Below, one piece after another: positions 1 through 5,815 of a DNA stretch of 16,531 bases. Source of the stretch: JACNLN01 sp964626495 (GTDB taxonomy: Bacteria; Fidelibacterota; Marinisomatia; Marinisomatales; CAZVFT01). How positions within the stretch are numbered: position 1 is the stretch's first letter; the number at the start of each line of letters is the position of its first letter. A program made the position numbers and the translations under genes. The stretch spans positions 1 to 16,531 of the forward strand of contig CAZVFT010000056.1 in assembly GCA_964626495.1 (NCBI GenBank), given 5' to 3'. Below the pieces are notes generated by a model, which was not told where the DNA came from, did no database searches, and saw only the letters and a list, made by a program, of their open reading frames with translations.

Positions 1-40
1 AAATATAAATAATATACGTTACAATGTCAAGGTATTTATG

Positions 41-382
41 TTACGAGACACTAGGATAAGCACACCATTCAACAATTTCATATTGATGATTTGTTAAATC
101 AAATTTATAGATTCCATCTGACCAGCTTCCATTTCCCATTATTAAAAGTAAGGTGTTATTGCCAAATCCAATTATATCCCATACAGGAAGATTGCCATTC
201 GAATATTTAATCCAATTACCTTCTTCATTGACCAGGAGTCCATCTGAAATTGTAAGAATATCTTTCTCGTAACTAATGCCTCCATTCACTTGTACTGTAT
301 CAGGTCCAATAGAAATCCAATCAAAAGAGTAAGTACGGAACGGAAGTAATAAAAATAAGATAGTAAAGTAAAATCCTTTCAT
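41..382 (-). CDS. small exported protein of unknown function, possibly a truncated propeller-like protein
   Basis: I do not recognise a named family. The 113-residue product starts with a short basic N-terminus and a hydrophobic stretch (about residues 4-19, FTILFLLLPF), which looks like a signal peptide, so the protein is probably exported. The rest is rich in Gly, Asn, Trp and aromatic residues, with short strands such as GNWIKYSNGN and DGIYKFDL. This resembles one or two blades of a beta-propeller or WG-like repeat protein. Such proteins are normally several hundred residues long, so this could be the N-terminal remnant of a longer gene, stopped by the TAA at 41-43. That is inference, because the window edge is too close to look for the remainder. 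The start is well supported: on the minus strand an AAGGAGG ribosome-binding site lies just upstream of the ATG. Confidence 0.6.
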   Translation of the reverse strand: MKGFYFTILFLLLPFRTYSFDWISIGPDTVQVNGGISYEKDILTISDGLLVNEEGNWIKYSNGNLPVWDIIGFGNNTLLLIMGNGSWSDGIYKFDLTNHQYEIVEWCAYPSVS

Positions 383-423
383 AATATTCCTCCTTTCGAG
401 TTGATTGAAATTTATGACAGGTC

Positions 424-512
424 TTCTAACGATATCTATGTTCCCCTTTGTCCCAACTGGGACTCCCTTGAACCAAAGGCTCTCCTTTGGAGGAGTCAGA
501 ATGTTGTAAAAT
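424..512. repeat. palindromic intergenic repeat, long copy
   Basis: The left end, TTCTAACGATA-t-CTATGTTCC (424-444), matches 2016-2036 at 20 of 21 positions. The right end, TCAGAATGTTGTAAAAT (496-512), is identical to 2043-2059. The interior is 51 nt here but only 6 nt in the second copy. The extra sequence is strongly folded: GACTCC (461-466) pairs with GGAGTC (492-497), and CCAAAGG (473-479) pairs with CCTTTGG (484-490). A smaller TCCC/GGGA stem precedes them at 451-462. The layout suggests a dispersed non-coding repeat family with a removable hairpin core. Confidence 0.6.
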
Positions 513-522
513 AGGTTGAAAG

Positions 523-540
523 TTCCGAATAATATCGGAA
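523..540. repeat. short inverted repeat TTCCGA-N6-TCGGAA
   Basis: A perfect 6-bp inverted repeat with a 6-nt loop lies just beyond the long copy of the palindromic repeat and before the end of the HXXEE gene. No T-run follows it on either strand, so it is not a convincing terminator. It may be part of the neighbouring repeat. Confidence 0.35.
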
Positions 541-597
541 TATAATCATAACTGGAAAATATAAAAATATATCTTGCAAGGTTTAGGAATAGTTACA

Positions 598-1089
598 TTA
601 TCCCTTTCCTAATATTACAATATCCGCAAACAGGAATGATATCATTGGTAAGACCCAATATAGAATTCCAGACAATGTTCCCAATAAAACTAGTTTTGTA
701 TTCAATAGTTTCGATTCTTTCAGCTTTTGAACACCCAAAACGAACAACAACAAGAAAACGGCCCCGCTTACCAATCCAGGGGAATACTCAATGAAAACAA
801 GTGAGAATATAGCGTGGTTTAAAAAGTTCAAGAATCCCCAGATCAAAATTCCTAAACCGAGCGAGAGAAATTTCTTTTCATTTACAAAATAGAAAAACCA
901 ACCCAGTAATAGATAAAATGTGAAATAAAAATTATGAACCAGCCACATTTCCATATCATAAATGGATATACCCCATCTGATTTTTGCCCACTCGGGGAAT
1001 CCAAACATTCCTTCTTCAATAAGATGGAAGGAAATGTAAAACAGGATACATATCAGCGGTAAATATTTGAATTGAATTTTCTTAACCAC
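598..1089 (-). CDS. HXXEE-motif integral membrane protein
   Basis: This 163-residue protein is very hydrophobic, with about five membrane segments (roughly residues 8-22, 48-68, 74-96, 103-121 and 131-158). It carries the signature of the HXXEE family: HLIEE at 22-26, then FPEWAK, an N/H-rich aromatic stretch near 51-57, NH at 91-92 and YSPG at 102-105. These conserved His, Glu and Asn residues lie in or near the membrane segments and suggest metal or proton handling, but the family function is not established. Translation appears to start at GTG (1087-1089); no clear ribosome-binding site is visible. The gene stands alone between intergenic repeats and may be accessory. Confidence 0.75.
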   Translation of the reverse strand: MVKKIQFKYLPLICILFYISFHLIEEGMFGFPEWAKIRWGISIYDMEMWLVHNFYFTFYLLLGWFFYFVNEKKFLSLGLGILIWGFLNFLNHAIFSLVFIEYSPGLVSGAVFLLLFVLGVQKLKESKLLNTKLVLLGTLSGILYWVLPMISFLFADIVILGKG

Positions 1090-1126
1090 TAATCTGGCTA
1101 ACGATTTGTTAGAATTTATTTTTTTC

Positions 1127-1217
1127 TCACACCAAGCCTCAAAGACACCAAGAATTATCTGATTTTTTCACTCTCATTTTCATTCATTTCTCTTTGTGAC
1201 TCTGTGCCTTTGTGTGA
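1127..1217. repeat. inverted pair of 'CACnAAGG' intergenic repeats
   Basis: The arm at 1127-1153 and the reverse complement of 1191-1217 match at about 21 of 27 positions. Both show an approximately 9-nt rhythm of CACnAAGn units (CACACCAAGCCTC versus CACACAAAGGCAC). The arms could fold into a long imperfect hairpin. Related single copies occur at 5112-5137 and 7434-7458, always between genes, so this is a dispersed non-coding repeat family. Confidence 0.6.
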
Positions 1218-1320
1218 TTGATATGATTCTAAAGATGAAATAACCGGTGTGAAACTTTTCACCACAGGACTTTCCCTTTGCCAAATTGTCGTTTGTTAAA
1301 GCACCAAAAATAAAAATACG

Positions 1321-1656
1321 CTACTTGTTTTTCACATCAGGTTGATTGGCGGTTAGAATACCCTCTTTCTCTGAAATATCGTTGAGTGTCTCTAATTCTT
1401 TGTCAATTCGTTCTTTCAAGAATATTTTCATTAGAGATTGATAAGGGACATCTCTCTTGTTTGCAATAGTTCTTAATTCATCTAATATATATTCGGGCAA
1501 ACGTAGTGATATTGTTTTGGTAGTTGGCTTTAACTTCGGGAAAATAACCTTATTAGCTCCTTCCCAATCAACATAATCAGTCGAATCGTGGGTTGACCAA
1601 AATTCTCTTTCTTCGTCTTCTGTTTCAAATCTTGGAATGGTCTTCAATTTCTTCAT
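1321..1656 (-). CDS. brnA: BrnA/CopG-type antitoxin of a BrnT-BrnA pair
   Basis: This is the antitoxin partner of the BrnT RNase. The N-terminal part (about residues 9-35, FETEDEEREFWSTHDSTDYV) has the acidic, Trp-containing pattern of the CopG-antitoxin/BrnA family and is expected to contact the toxin. Residues 46-85 (KTISLRLPEYILDELRTIA) form a ribbon-helix-helix DNA-binding domain, which in this family represses the operon promoter together with the toxin. The C-terminal tail (about 88-111) is charged and probably flexible. The gene overlaps the 3' end of brnT by 32 nt, with toxin first and antitoxin second as is usual for Brn modules. A GAGGAAG ribosome-binding site inside brnT precedes its ATG. 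At 111 residues it is slightly longer than many BrnA proteins but appears intact. Confidence 0.88.
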   Translation of the reverse strand: MKKLKTIPRFETEDEEREFWSTHDSTDYVDWEGANKVIFPKLKPTTKTISLRLPEYILDELRTIANKRDVPYQSLMKIFLKERIDKELETLNDISEKEGILTANQPDVKNK

Positions 1657-1942
1657 AATACTTCCTCTTTTCTTTACGACTCATATTTCTTGCCGATATG
1701 ACTCTGATCTTCCCATTTCTAATTGTGAAAGCGATGAATAACAAACGACCTGAATCTGTTTGTCCAAGAACATAATACCTTTTTTCGGATTTTGAATTTT
1801 TTGAGTCACCCGTAGCCAACAAGGGGTGATTGAAAAAGACTTCTTCACATTCATTTTTCGAGACGTGGTGTTTCAGCCAATTTTTCTCGATATTTCCTTC
1901 GTCCCATTCAAAACCTTCACAATTGTTGATTTTGATTGTCAT
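1625..1942 (-). CDS. brnT: BrnT-type ribonuclease toxin
   Basis: BrnT toxins are small RelE-fold ribonucleases that stop translation until neutralised by BrnA. The 105-residue product has the family pattern: FEWDEGN followed by K and KH (11-25), a central strand with the RYYVLGQT and GRLLFIAFT blocks (55-73), and the C-terminal IRVISARNMSRKEKRKYYEE motif (79-98) that carries conserved basic residues. Length is normal and no key block is missing, so the toxin is probably functional. It is the first gene of the pair. The ATG (1940-1942) lies only a few bases after the predicted transcription start and has no ribosome-binding site, so the message may be leaderless. The pair lies among intergenic repeats on the edge of a metabolic locus and may help maintain the region. 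Confidence 0.9.
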   Translation of the reverse strand: MTIKINNCEGFEWDEGNIEKNWLKHHVSKNECEEVFFNHPLLATGDSKNSKSEKRYYVLGQTDSGRLLFIAFTIRNGKIRVISARNMSRKEKRKYYEEIEDHSKI

Positions 1943-1949
1943 ACGTTAG

Positions 1950-1980
1950 TGTATATTACAAAAGTATACAACAATTTCAA
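1950..1980 (-). promoter_or_regulatory. brnTA promoter with overlapping inverted-repeat operator
   Basis: On the minus strand a TTGAAA -35 box (1980-1975), a 16-nt spacer and a TAATAT -10 box (1958-1953) lie directly before brnT. A perfect inverted repeat, TGTATA (1950-1955)-N9-TATACA (1965-1970), covers the -10 box and spacer. This is where the BrnA ribbon-helix-helix protein would be expected to bind for autoregulation. The boxes and repeat are seen directly; the role is inferred from known Brn systems. Confidence 0.55.
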
Positions 1981-2015
1981 AAAGATATGGAGTGTTCTTT
2001 GTTGGTTAGCGGGCA

Positions 2016-2059
2016 TTCTAACGATAGCTATGTTCCACCTTATCAGAATGTTGTAAAAT
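2016..2059. repeat. palindromic intergenic repeat, short copy
   Basis: Second copy of the repeat at 424-512, with the same two ends but only 6 nt between them. Here the ends can pair: CATTCT plus GATA (2014-2026, with an AAC bulge) against TATCAGAATG (2041-2050). The core hairpin of the long copy is absent. Confidence 0.6.
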
Positions 2060-2274
2060 CAGATGAAAGTCCTGGTATGGAACCAAGAAAAAAACAACAA
2101 AACTAACATGGGGGAACTCATGAATCATATCAACAGAAAGTTAATTGAAAATAGGGAATACACAAAAGGGAAATAAAAAAGGATGTCATTCAAATGTTGA
2201 AAAACACAAACTAAATATATTATAATAAATCAAAATAGGAAATAGACATGGAAGATCGAAGTGTGAACTGATAC

Positions 2275-2292
2275 TATCAATATTATCAATAT
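2275..2292. repeat. tandem 9-mer TATCAATAT x2
   Basis: Two exact adjacent copies of TATCAATAT, followed by TG. It could be a regulatory direct repeat or chance in AT-rich sequence; nothing else supports a function. Confidence 0.25.
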
Positions 2293-2432
2293 TGCTTTTA
2301 ATTAACCTTCAAAATGAAATAAATTAAGGGTGACTTTATCGGCGGAATATAGATAGTCCAAGAATTCATACTTTTCACCATAATAACACAAATATATAAA
2401 CAAATAATAACCACATTTAATAATCGTTTATC

Positions 2433-2464
2433 CCTGAATGAAAAAACTGTTGGTGCAATTCAGG
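2433..2464 (+). promoter_or_regulatory. inverted repeat in the leader of the HMG-CoA synthase gene
   Basis: CCTGAAT (2433-2439) and ATTCAGG (2458-2464) form a perfect 7-bp inverted repeat with an 18-nt spacer. It ends 6 nt before the AGGAGA ribosome-binding site (2471-2476). It could be an operator or a leader hairpin affecting translation of the first operon gene. No T-run follows, so it is not a terminator. Confidence 0.35.
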
Positions 2465-2483
2465 AAATTAAGGAGAAATTAAA

Positions 2484-3530
2484 ATGGTAGGAATCGTCGG
2501 ATACGGAGCTTATGTCCCCTGCCACCGTATCAAAGTTGAAGAAATAGCCAAGGTCTGGGGAGCAGACGCTCCCAGCTATAAACGCGGGCTTATGCTTGAG
2601 GAAAAATCCGTCCCAGCTCCCGACCAGGATACTATTACAATGTCTGTGGAAGCTTCAAGAGATGCGTTGGTAAGGGCTAAGATAAATTCAAAGGATATAG
2701 GCGCAATTTACATTGGGTCAGAGTCTCATCCTTATGCTGTAAAACCATCTGGCACGGTAGTGGCGGATGCCATCGGTGCGACTCCCGACATTCACTGTGC
2801 TGACTATGAATTTGCCTGTAAGGCTGGTTCTGAAGCAATGTTTGTCTGTCTTGGACTTGTTAAATCCGGATTCATCAAATACGGGCTGGCTATCGGTGCG
2901 GATACATCTCAAGGTGCACCGGGTGATGCGCTGGAATATTCCACCGCTGCTGGTGCAGCTGCCTTCATTATGGGTAGTGAAAATATCATCGCTGAATGCA
3001 TAGAAACAACTTCATACACGACTGACACTCCAGACTTCTGGCGCAGGGAATATCAACATTATCCGCAGCACGCAGGAAGATTCACCGGACAACCGGCTTA
3101 CTTCAATCACATCATTGGGGCTGCTAAAATGCTGCTGGAGAAGGTTTCTATGAAGCCTGACGACTTCAAATACGCTGTCTTTCACCAGCCAAATGGTAAA
3201 TTCCCCATGCGTGTGGGCAAAATGCTGGGGTTCAAGAGGGAGCAGATCGAGCAGGGATGGCTTGTACCAAAACTTGGGAACACATACTCAGGGTCATCAC
3301 CGATGGGGCTTTCTGCCATACTTGACGTAGCAAAACCGGATGATATGATTTTTATGGTATCATATGGGTCCGGTTCAGGCAGCGACGGTTTTATCTTTAG
3401 AGTCACAGAAAAGATTAAAGAAGTTCAAAATCTAAAAACACATACGAGGGATCAGTTGGATGGTTACCGAAGATATATTGACTACGGTACCTATGCCAAG
3501 TTCCGTCAAAAAATATTGAAAGCGAATTAA
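2484..3530 (+). CDS. archaeal-type hydroxymethylglutaryl-CoA synthase
   Basis: The enzyme interconverts acetoacetyl-CoA plus acetyl-CoA with HMG-CoA and free CoA, in the cytoplasm. The 348-residue length and motifs fit the short archaeal family rather than the longer eukaryotic or Gram-positive MvaS. The acylated Cys112 lies in YEFACKAGSEAM, the catalytic Glu80 in GSESHPYAVKP, and His234 in VFHQPNGKFP; the C-terminal GSGSGSDGF block (295-303) is also typical. AGGAGA 7 nt before the ATG supports the start. It is the first of three tightly packed genes (thiolase 9 nt later, then DUF35), the same trio that forms a substrate-channelling complex in archaea. No mevalonate-pathway genes follow; instead the neighbours are methylcrotonyl-CoA carboxylase and methylglutaconyl-CoA hydratase. 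That points to leucine breakdown, or the reverse route to isovaleryl-CoA, rather than isoprenoids. All catalytic residues are present. Confidence 0.92.
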   Translation: MVGIVGYGAYVPCHRIKVEEIAKVWGADAPSYKRGLMLEEKSVPAPDQDTITMSVEASRDALVRAKINSKDIGAIYIGSESHPYAVKPSGTVVADAIGATPDIHCADYEFACKAGSEAMFVCLGLVKSGFIKYGLAIGADTSQGAPGDALEYSTAAGAAAFIMGSENIIAECIETTSYTTDTPDFWRREYQHYPQHAGRFTGQPAYFNHIIGAAKMLLEKVSMKPDDFKYAVFHQPNGKFPMRVGKMLGFKREQIEQGWLVPKLGNTYSGSSPMGLSAILDVAKPDDMIFMVSYGSGSGSDGFIFRVTEKIKEVQNLKTHTRDQLDGYRRYIDYGTYAKFRQKILKAN

Positions 3531-3539
3531 GGAGTTGGT

Positions 3540-4697
3540 ATGAGAGATGTAGCAATAATTGGAATCGGTATGATGAAATGGGGGGAGTTGTGGAAAAAAT
3601 CTCTGAGAGATATTTTTGTCGAAGCTTCCCTGAATGCCATTGACGATGCCGGTGTTGACAAAATTGATTCGATGTATATTGGATGTATGTCACCGGGACT
3701 TTTTGTCGGACAGGAACATTTGGGTTCTCTTCTGGCAGACTATCTTGGAGTGCGGCCTATTCCTGCGACGAGGGTAGAGTCTGCCTGCGCTTCGGGAGGA
3801 CTTGCTTTGCGGCAGGCGTTCATTGAAGTGGCATCCGGAATGAGTGATATTGTTTTAGCCGGAGGAGTTGAGAAAATGACGGATGTCGGAGGAGATGATG
3901 CAACTTTCGCTCTTGGCACCGCCGGTGATCAGGAATACGAAGGTTATCACGGAATCACCTTTCCCGGGCTTTATTCGATGATTGCCAGAGCGCATATGCA
4001 TAAATACGGAACTACCAGAGAACAGCTTGCTCACGTAGCGGTAAAAAATCATAAACACGGCTCATTGAATCCAAACGCTCAGTTTCCATTTGAAGTAACC
4101 GTTGAGCAGGTGATCAATGCTGTGATGGTTGCCGATCCGCTTACGATTCTTGACTGTTCTCCGATAACAGACGGAGCAGCAGCCGTAATTGTTTGTCCTT
4201 ATGAAATAGCAAAGAAGATTTCGAAAAAACCTGTGGTGAAGATTACCGGAACCGGGCACACTACTGATACAATCGCACTCCACTCAAGAGATGATATAAC
4301 GTGGCTGAATGCGACAGAAAAAGCAGGAAAAATGGCATACGAAATGGCAGGCAAAAAACCGAATGATATTGACATTGTTGAGGTTCACGACTGTTTCACC
4401 ATAGCCGAAATTTGTGTCCTTGAAGCTCTTGGATTTGCGGAACCCGGCAAAGGCGGTGAGATGGCAGAAAGCGGGATGACTTCTCTGGAAGGAAAAATAC
4501 CCGTAAACACATCTGGAGGATTGAAGTCCAAAGGACATCCAGTCGGAGCGACTGGAATCGCTCAGGTTCACGAACTTGTGACACAGCTTCGCGGAGATGC
4601 CGGTAAAAGGCAGGTGGAAAATGCCGGTGTAGGTTTATCCCAGAATATGGGAGGTACCGGCGGAAGCACTGTAATTCACATATTGGAGGCAGCATAA
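3540..4697 (+). CDS. archaeal-type thiolase (acetyl-CoA C-acetyltransferase), partner of HMG-CoA synthase
   Basis: This enzyme makes or thiolytically cleaves acetoacetyl-CoA. The 385-residue protein has both thiolase halves. The nucleophile Cys83 is in the VESACASGGLAL block, the active-site His283 in EVHDCFTIAE, and His333 in GLKSKGHPVGATG. The C-terminal loop reads GLSQNMGGTGGS rather than the CxG motif of classical two-cysteine thiolases; this is characteristic of the archaeal/SCP-x-like subfamily that works with DUF35 and HMG-CoA synthase. A GGAG ribosome-binding site sits directly after the stop codon of the synthase gene, 9 nt away, so the two are co-transcribed. The stop codon overlaps the DUF35 start by one base. 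In the leucine-degradation reading this enzyme pulls a reversed HMG-CoA synthase reaction by cleaving acetoacetyl-CoA to two acetyl-CoA. Confidence 0.92.
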   Translation: MRDVAIIGIGMMKWGELWKKSLRDIFVEASLNAIDDAGVDKIDSMYIGCMSPGLFVGQEHLGSLLADYLGVRPIPATRVESACASGGLALRQAFIEVASGMSDIVLAGGVEKMTDVGGDDATFALGTAGDQEYEGYHGITFPGLYSMIARAHMHKYGTTREQLAHVAVKNHKHGSLNPNAQFPFEVTVEQVINAVMVADPLTILDCSPITDGAAAVIVCPYEIAKKISKKPVVKITGTGHTTDTIALHSRDDITWLNATEKAGKMAYEMAGKKPNDIDIVEVHDCFTIAEICVLEALGFAEPGKGGEMAESGMTSLEGKIPVNTSGGLKSKGHPVGATGIAQVHELVTQLRGDAGKRQVENAGVGLSQNMGGTGGSTVIHILEAA

Positions 4698-5092
4698 TGA
4701 CAACACCATCAAAATATTGGAGAGAAATACCTCAGAGATATAGATTAGAAGCCGGCAAATGTAAAAAATGCTGCAAAGTATTTTTTCCACCCAGATTAAT
4801 TTGCGATGCTTGTGAATCAAGAGAATTTGAGTCCGTCAATCTGGAAGATGAAGGAACACTTATCACGTTTACCGTTATTCGTGTACCTCCCGGACCGTTC
4901 AGTGATCAAGCGCCTTATGCTATTGGTATTGTAGAACTTAACGACGGAGTCCGAATTACGACCCAGATAGTTGATTGCGATTTTGATGAGATTCAAATCG
5001 GCAGTAAAGTAAAAGTGGAATTCCGAAAGATTTCCTCTGAAGGAGAAGCAGGAATAATTTGCTATGGATACAAGTGTGTGCCAGCCAGGTAA
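4697..5092 (+). CDS. DUF35 zinc-ribbon/OB-fold protein, scaffold of the thiolase-HMG-CoA synthase complex
   Basis: This 131-residue protein has an N-terminal rubredoxin-like zinc ribbon (C22-x2-C25 and C36-x2-C39, with an extra C26) followed by an OB-fold from about residue 47 to the end (EGTLITFTVIRVPPGPF, PYAIGIVEL). This is the DUF35 family. In archaea the family member encoded with thiolase and HMG-CoA synthase holds the two enzymes together and contributes to a shared CoA site, so that acetoacetyl-CoA is passed on directly. The gene overlaps the thiolase stop (TAATG) and has a GGAGG ribosome-binding site within the thiolase end, consistent with fixed stoichiometry. All four zinc ligands are intact. 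The function here is inferred from the family and the preserved gene trio. Confidence 0.9.
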   Translation: MTTPSKYWREIPQRYRLEAGKCKKCCKVFFPPRLICDACESREFESVNLEDEGTLITFTVIRVPPGPFSDQAPYAIGIVELNDGVRITTQIVDCDFDEIQIGSKVKVEFRKISSEGEAGIICYGYKCVPAR

Positions 5093-5111
5093 TATAACTT
5101 GGACAAATAGC

Positions 5112-5137
5112 CACCAAGGGCGCTAAGAAACACGAAG
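5112..5137 (+). repeat. 'CACnAAGG' intergenic repeat, single copy
   Basis: The segment reads CACCAAGGGCGCTAAG followed by AAACACGAAG, with the same approximately 9-nt CAC-nAAG rhythm as 1127-1217 and 7434-7458. It lies 20 nt after the DUF35 gene, at the left edge of the insert that separates it from the carboxylase gene. Confidence 0.5.
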
Positions 5138-5207
5138 TATTTCAGTTAGGAGCTATATAAGTAGGGTTAAACGATGGTAAAATTGACTGTAAGCACAATT
5201 TACACTC

Positions 5208-5236
5208 TTGTATATCTTTAAATAAATTGGTATCAT
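5208..5236 (+). promoter_or_regulatory. candidate promoter of the DUF4258/DUF2283 pair
   Basis: TTGTAT (5208-5213), a 17-nt spacer and TATCAT (5231-5236) give a reasonable sigma-70-like promoter. The predicted transcript would start only a few bases before the ATG at 5247, as at brnT, and there is no ribosome-binding site. Seen by eye only. Confidence 0.4.
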
Positions 5237-5246
5237 TAAAATTCAG

Positions 5247-5483
5247 ATGAAATACACAAAACATTTTCAAGATACGCTGAAAGAACGTTCTATTAAATCA
5301 TCTTGAGTAGAACAGACTTTAAGAGAACCAGAAATAGTTGAAAATCAACCTGATGGAACAAAACACTTCTTTCGGCGAATTTCGGAACACAATTATAGAT
5401 GGCTTCGTGTAATTGTTGATGTTGAAGTAAAACCAAACATAGCCATAACTGTATTTTTTGATAGAAGAATGAAAGGGGAATAA
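5247..5483 (+). pseudogene. DUF4258 family gene interrupted by an in-frame TGA
   Basis: Reading from ATG 5247 to TAA 5481 gives a 79-codon frame with one internal stop, TGA at 5304-5306 (codon 20). The parts on either side read MKYTKHFQDTLKERSIKSS and then VEQTLREPEIVENQPDGTKH, followed by FFRRISEHNYRWLRVIVDVE, and the end FDRRMKGE. That is the shape of DUF4258 proteins, small basic proteins usually encoded next to DUF2283 and suspected to be toxin-like. In relatives the residue before VE is commonly Trp, so a single TGG-to-TGA change is the simplest explanation. The rest of the frame is undamaged, which implies a recent loss, a sequencing error or, less likely, readthrough. The next gene (DUF2283) starts one base after its stop, so the two formed an operon. 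Confidence 0.75.
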
Positions 5484-5484
5484 A

Positions 5485-5685
5485 ATGAGAATAAAAATTG
5501 ATAAAAAAAGTAATTCGTTATACTTCCGCTTGGATGAAAAGTCCATTGTAGAATCAGAAGAAGTACGACCCGGCGTTATTCTTGATTTCGATAATAATGA
5601 AAATGTTGTCGGTATTGAGTTTTTGGATATTGATAAAAGGATGCCAGAGGAAGAGATGACTTCATTACAATTTCAAACAGTATAG
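5485..5685 (+). CDS. DUF2283 family protein, partner of the broken DUF4258 gene
   Basis: This 66-residue protein has the typical DUF2283 layout: I-x-I-D-x-x-x-N-S-L-Y-F-R-L at 3-16, then VRPGVILDFDNNENVVGIEFLD (residues 27-48), a compact beta-rich fold. The family's biochemical role is not established. It is very often encoded beside DUF4258, and an antitoxin-like role has been suspected. Here the partner is one base upstream and carries a nonsense mutation, while this gene is intact, a pattern expected if the upstream product is the harmful one. A GGGGAA sequence in the end of the preceding frame may serve as ribosome-binding site. The pair sits inside an otherwise metabolic gene cluster and is probably an insertion. 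Confidence 0.85.
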   Translation: MRIKIDKKSNSLYFRLDEKSIVESEEVRPGVILDFDNNENVVGIEFLDIDKRMPEEEMTSLQFQTV

Positions 5686-5737
5686 AAAAAACGAATATTG
5701 TGCAAGTTTCTTCATTCGTTAGAAATCATTTTAAAAA

Positions 5738-5749
5738 AACTGGCCAGTT
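5738..5749. promoter_or_regulatory. 12-bp perfect palindrome AACTGGCCAGTT
   Basis: The palindrome lies 66 nt before the carboxyltransferase gene and could be an operator. On the minus strand it is followed by a T-run, so it also resembles a small terminator for that strand, although no minus-strand gene lies here. Confidence 0.3.
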
Positions 5750-5755
5750 GCTCCC

Positions 5756-5784
5756 GAATTCTGAGCGAAACCGAAGGAGAGGGC
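5756..5784. repeat. remnant of a 'ttctgagcgaa' type intergenic repeat
   Basis: The stretch containing ATTCTGAGCGAAACC and GAAGGAGAGGG resembles a repeat scattered between genes in many bacterial genomes (attctgagcgaag...gaagaat types). Only one copy is in the window. The identification is by recall, not comparison. Confidence 0.35.
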
Positions 5785-5815
5785 TGGTAGGTAAATTAAT
5801 CGAAGAGGAAAAATA

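Larger units (their letters stand above)
1943..2483. other. divergent intergenic region, 541 nt
   Basis: No convincing gene is present. It holds the brnTA promoter/operator (1950-1980), the short copy of the palindromic repeat (2016-2059), a tandem 9-mer TATCAATAT x2 (2275-2292), and the leader inverted repeat of the HMG-CoA synthase gene (2433-2464). The stretch 2060-2430 is AT-rich and otherwise featureless; I could not pick a confident sigma-70-type promoter for the downstream operon. Confidence 0.6.

Noticed and set aside
1826..2056. 76-codon plus-strand frame opposite brnT
   Set aside because: It is antisense to brnT and ends inside the palindromic repeat; brnT has clear family motifs.
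4396..4695. Long minus-strand frames opposite the thiolase, carboxyltransferase and biotin carboxylase genes
   Set aside because: They are shadows of conserved enzymes on the plus strand and show no protein-family motifs.
2484..5092. Isoprenoid (mevalonate) pathway as the role of the HMG-CoA synthase block
   Set aside because: No HMG-CoA reductase or mevalonate kinases are nearby, and the cluster continues with carboxylase and hydratase genes specific to 3-methylcrotonyl-CoA. It cannot be fully excluded without the whole genome.
5304..5306. TGA read as Trp or another amino acid (alternative code)
   Set aside because: TGA ends several intact genes in the window, so code-wide reassignment is unlikely; a point mutation or sequencing error is simpler.
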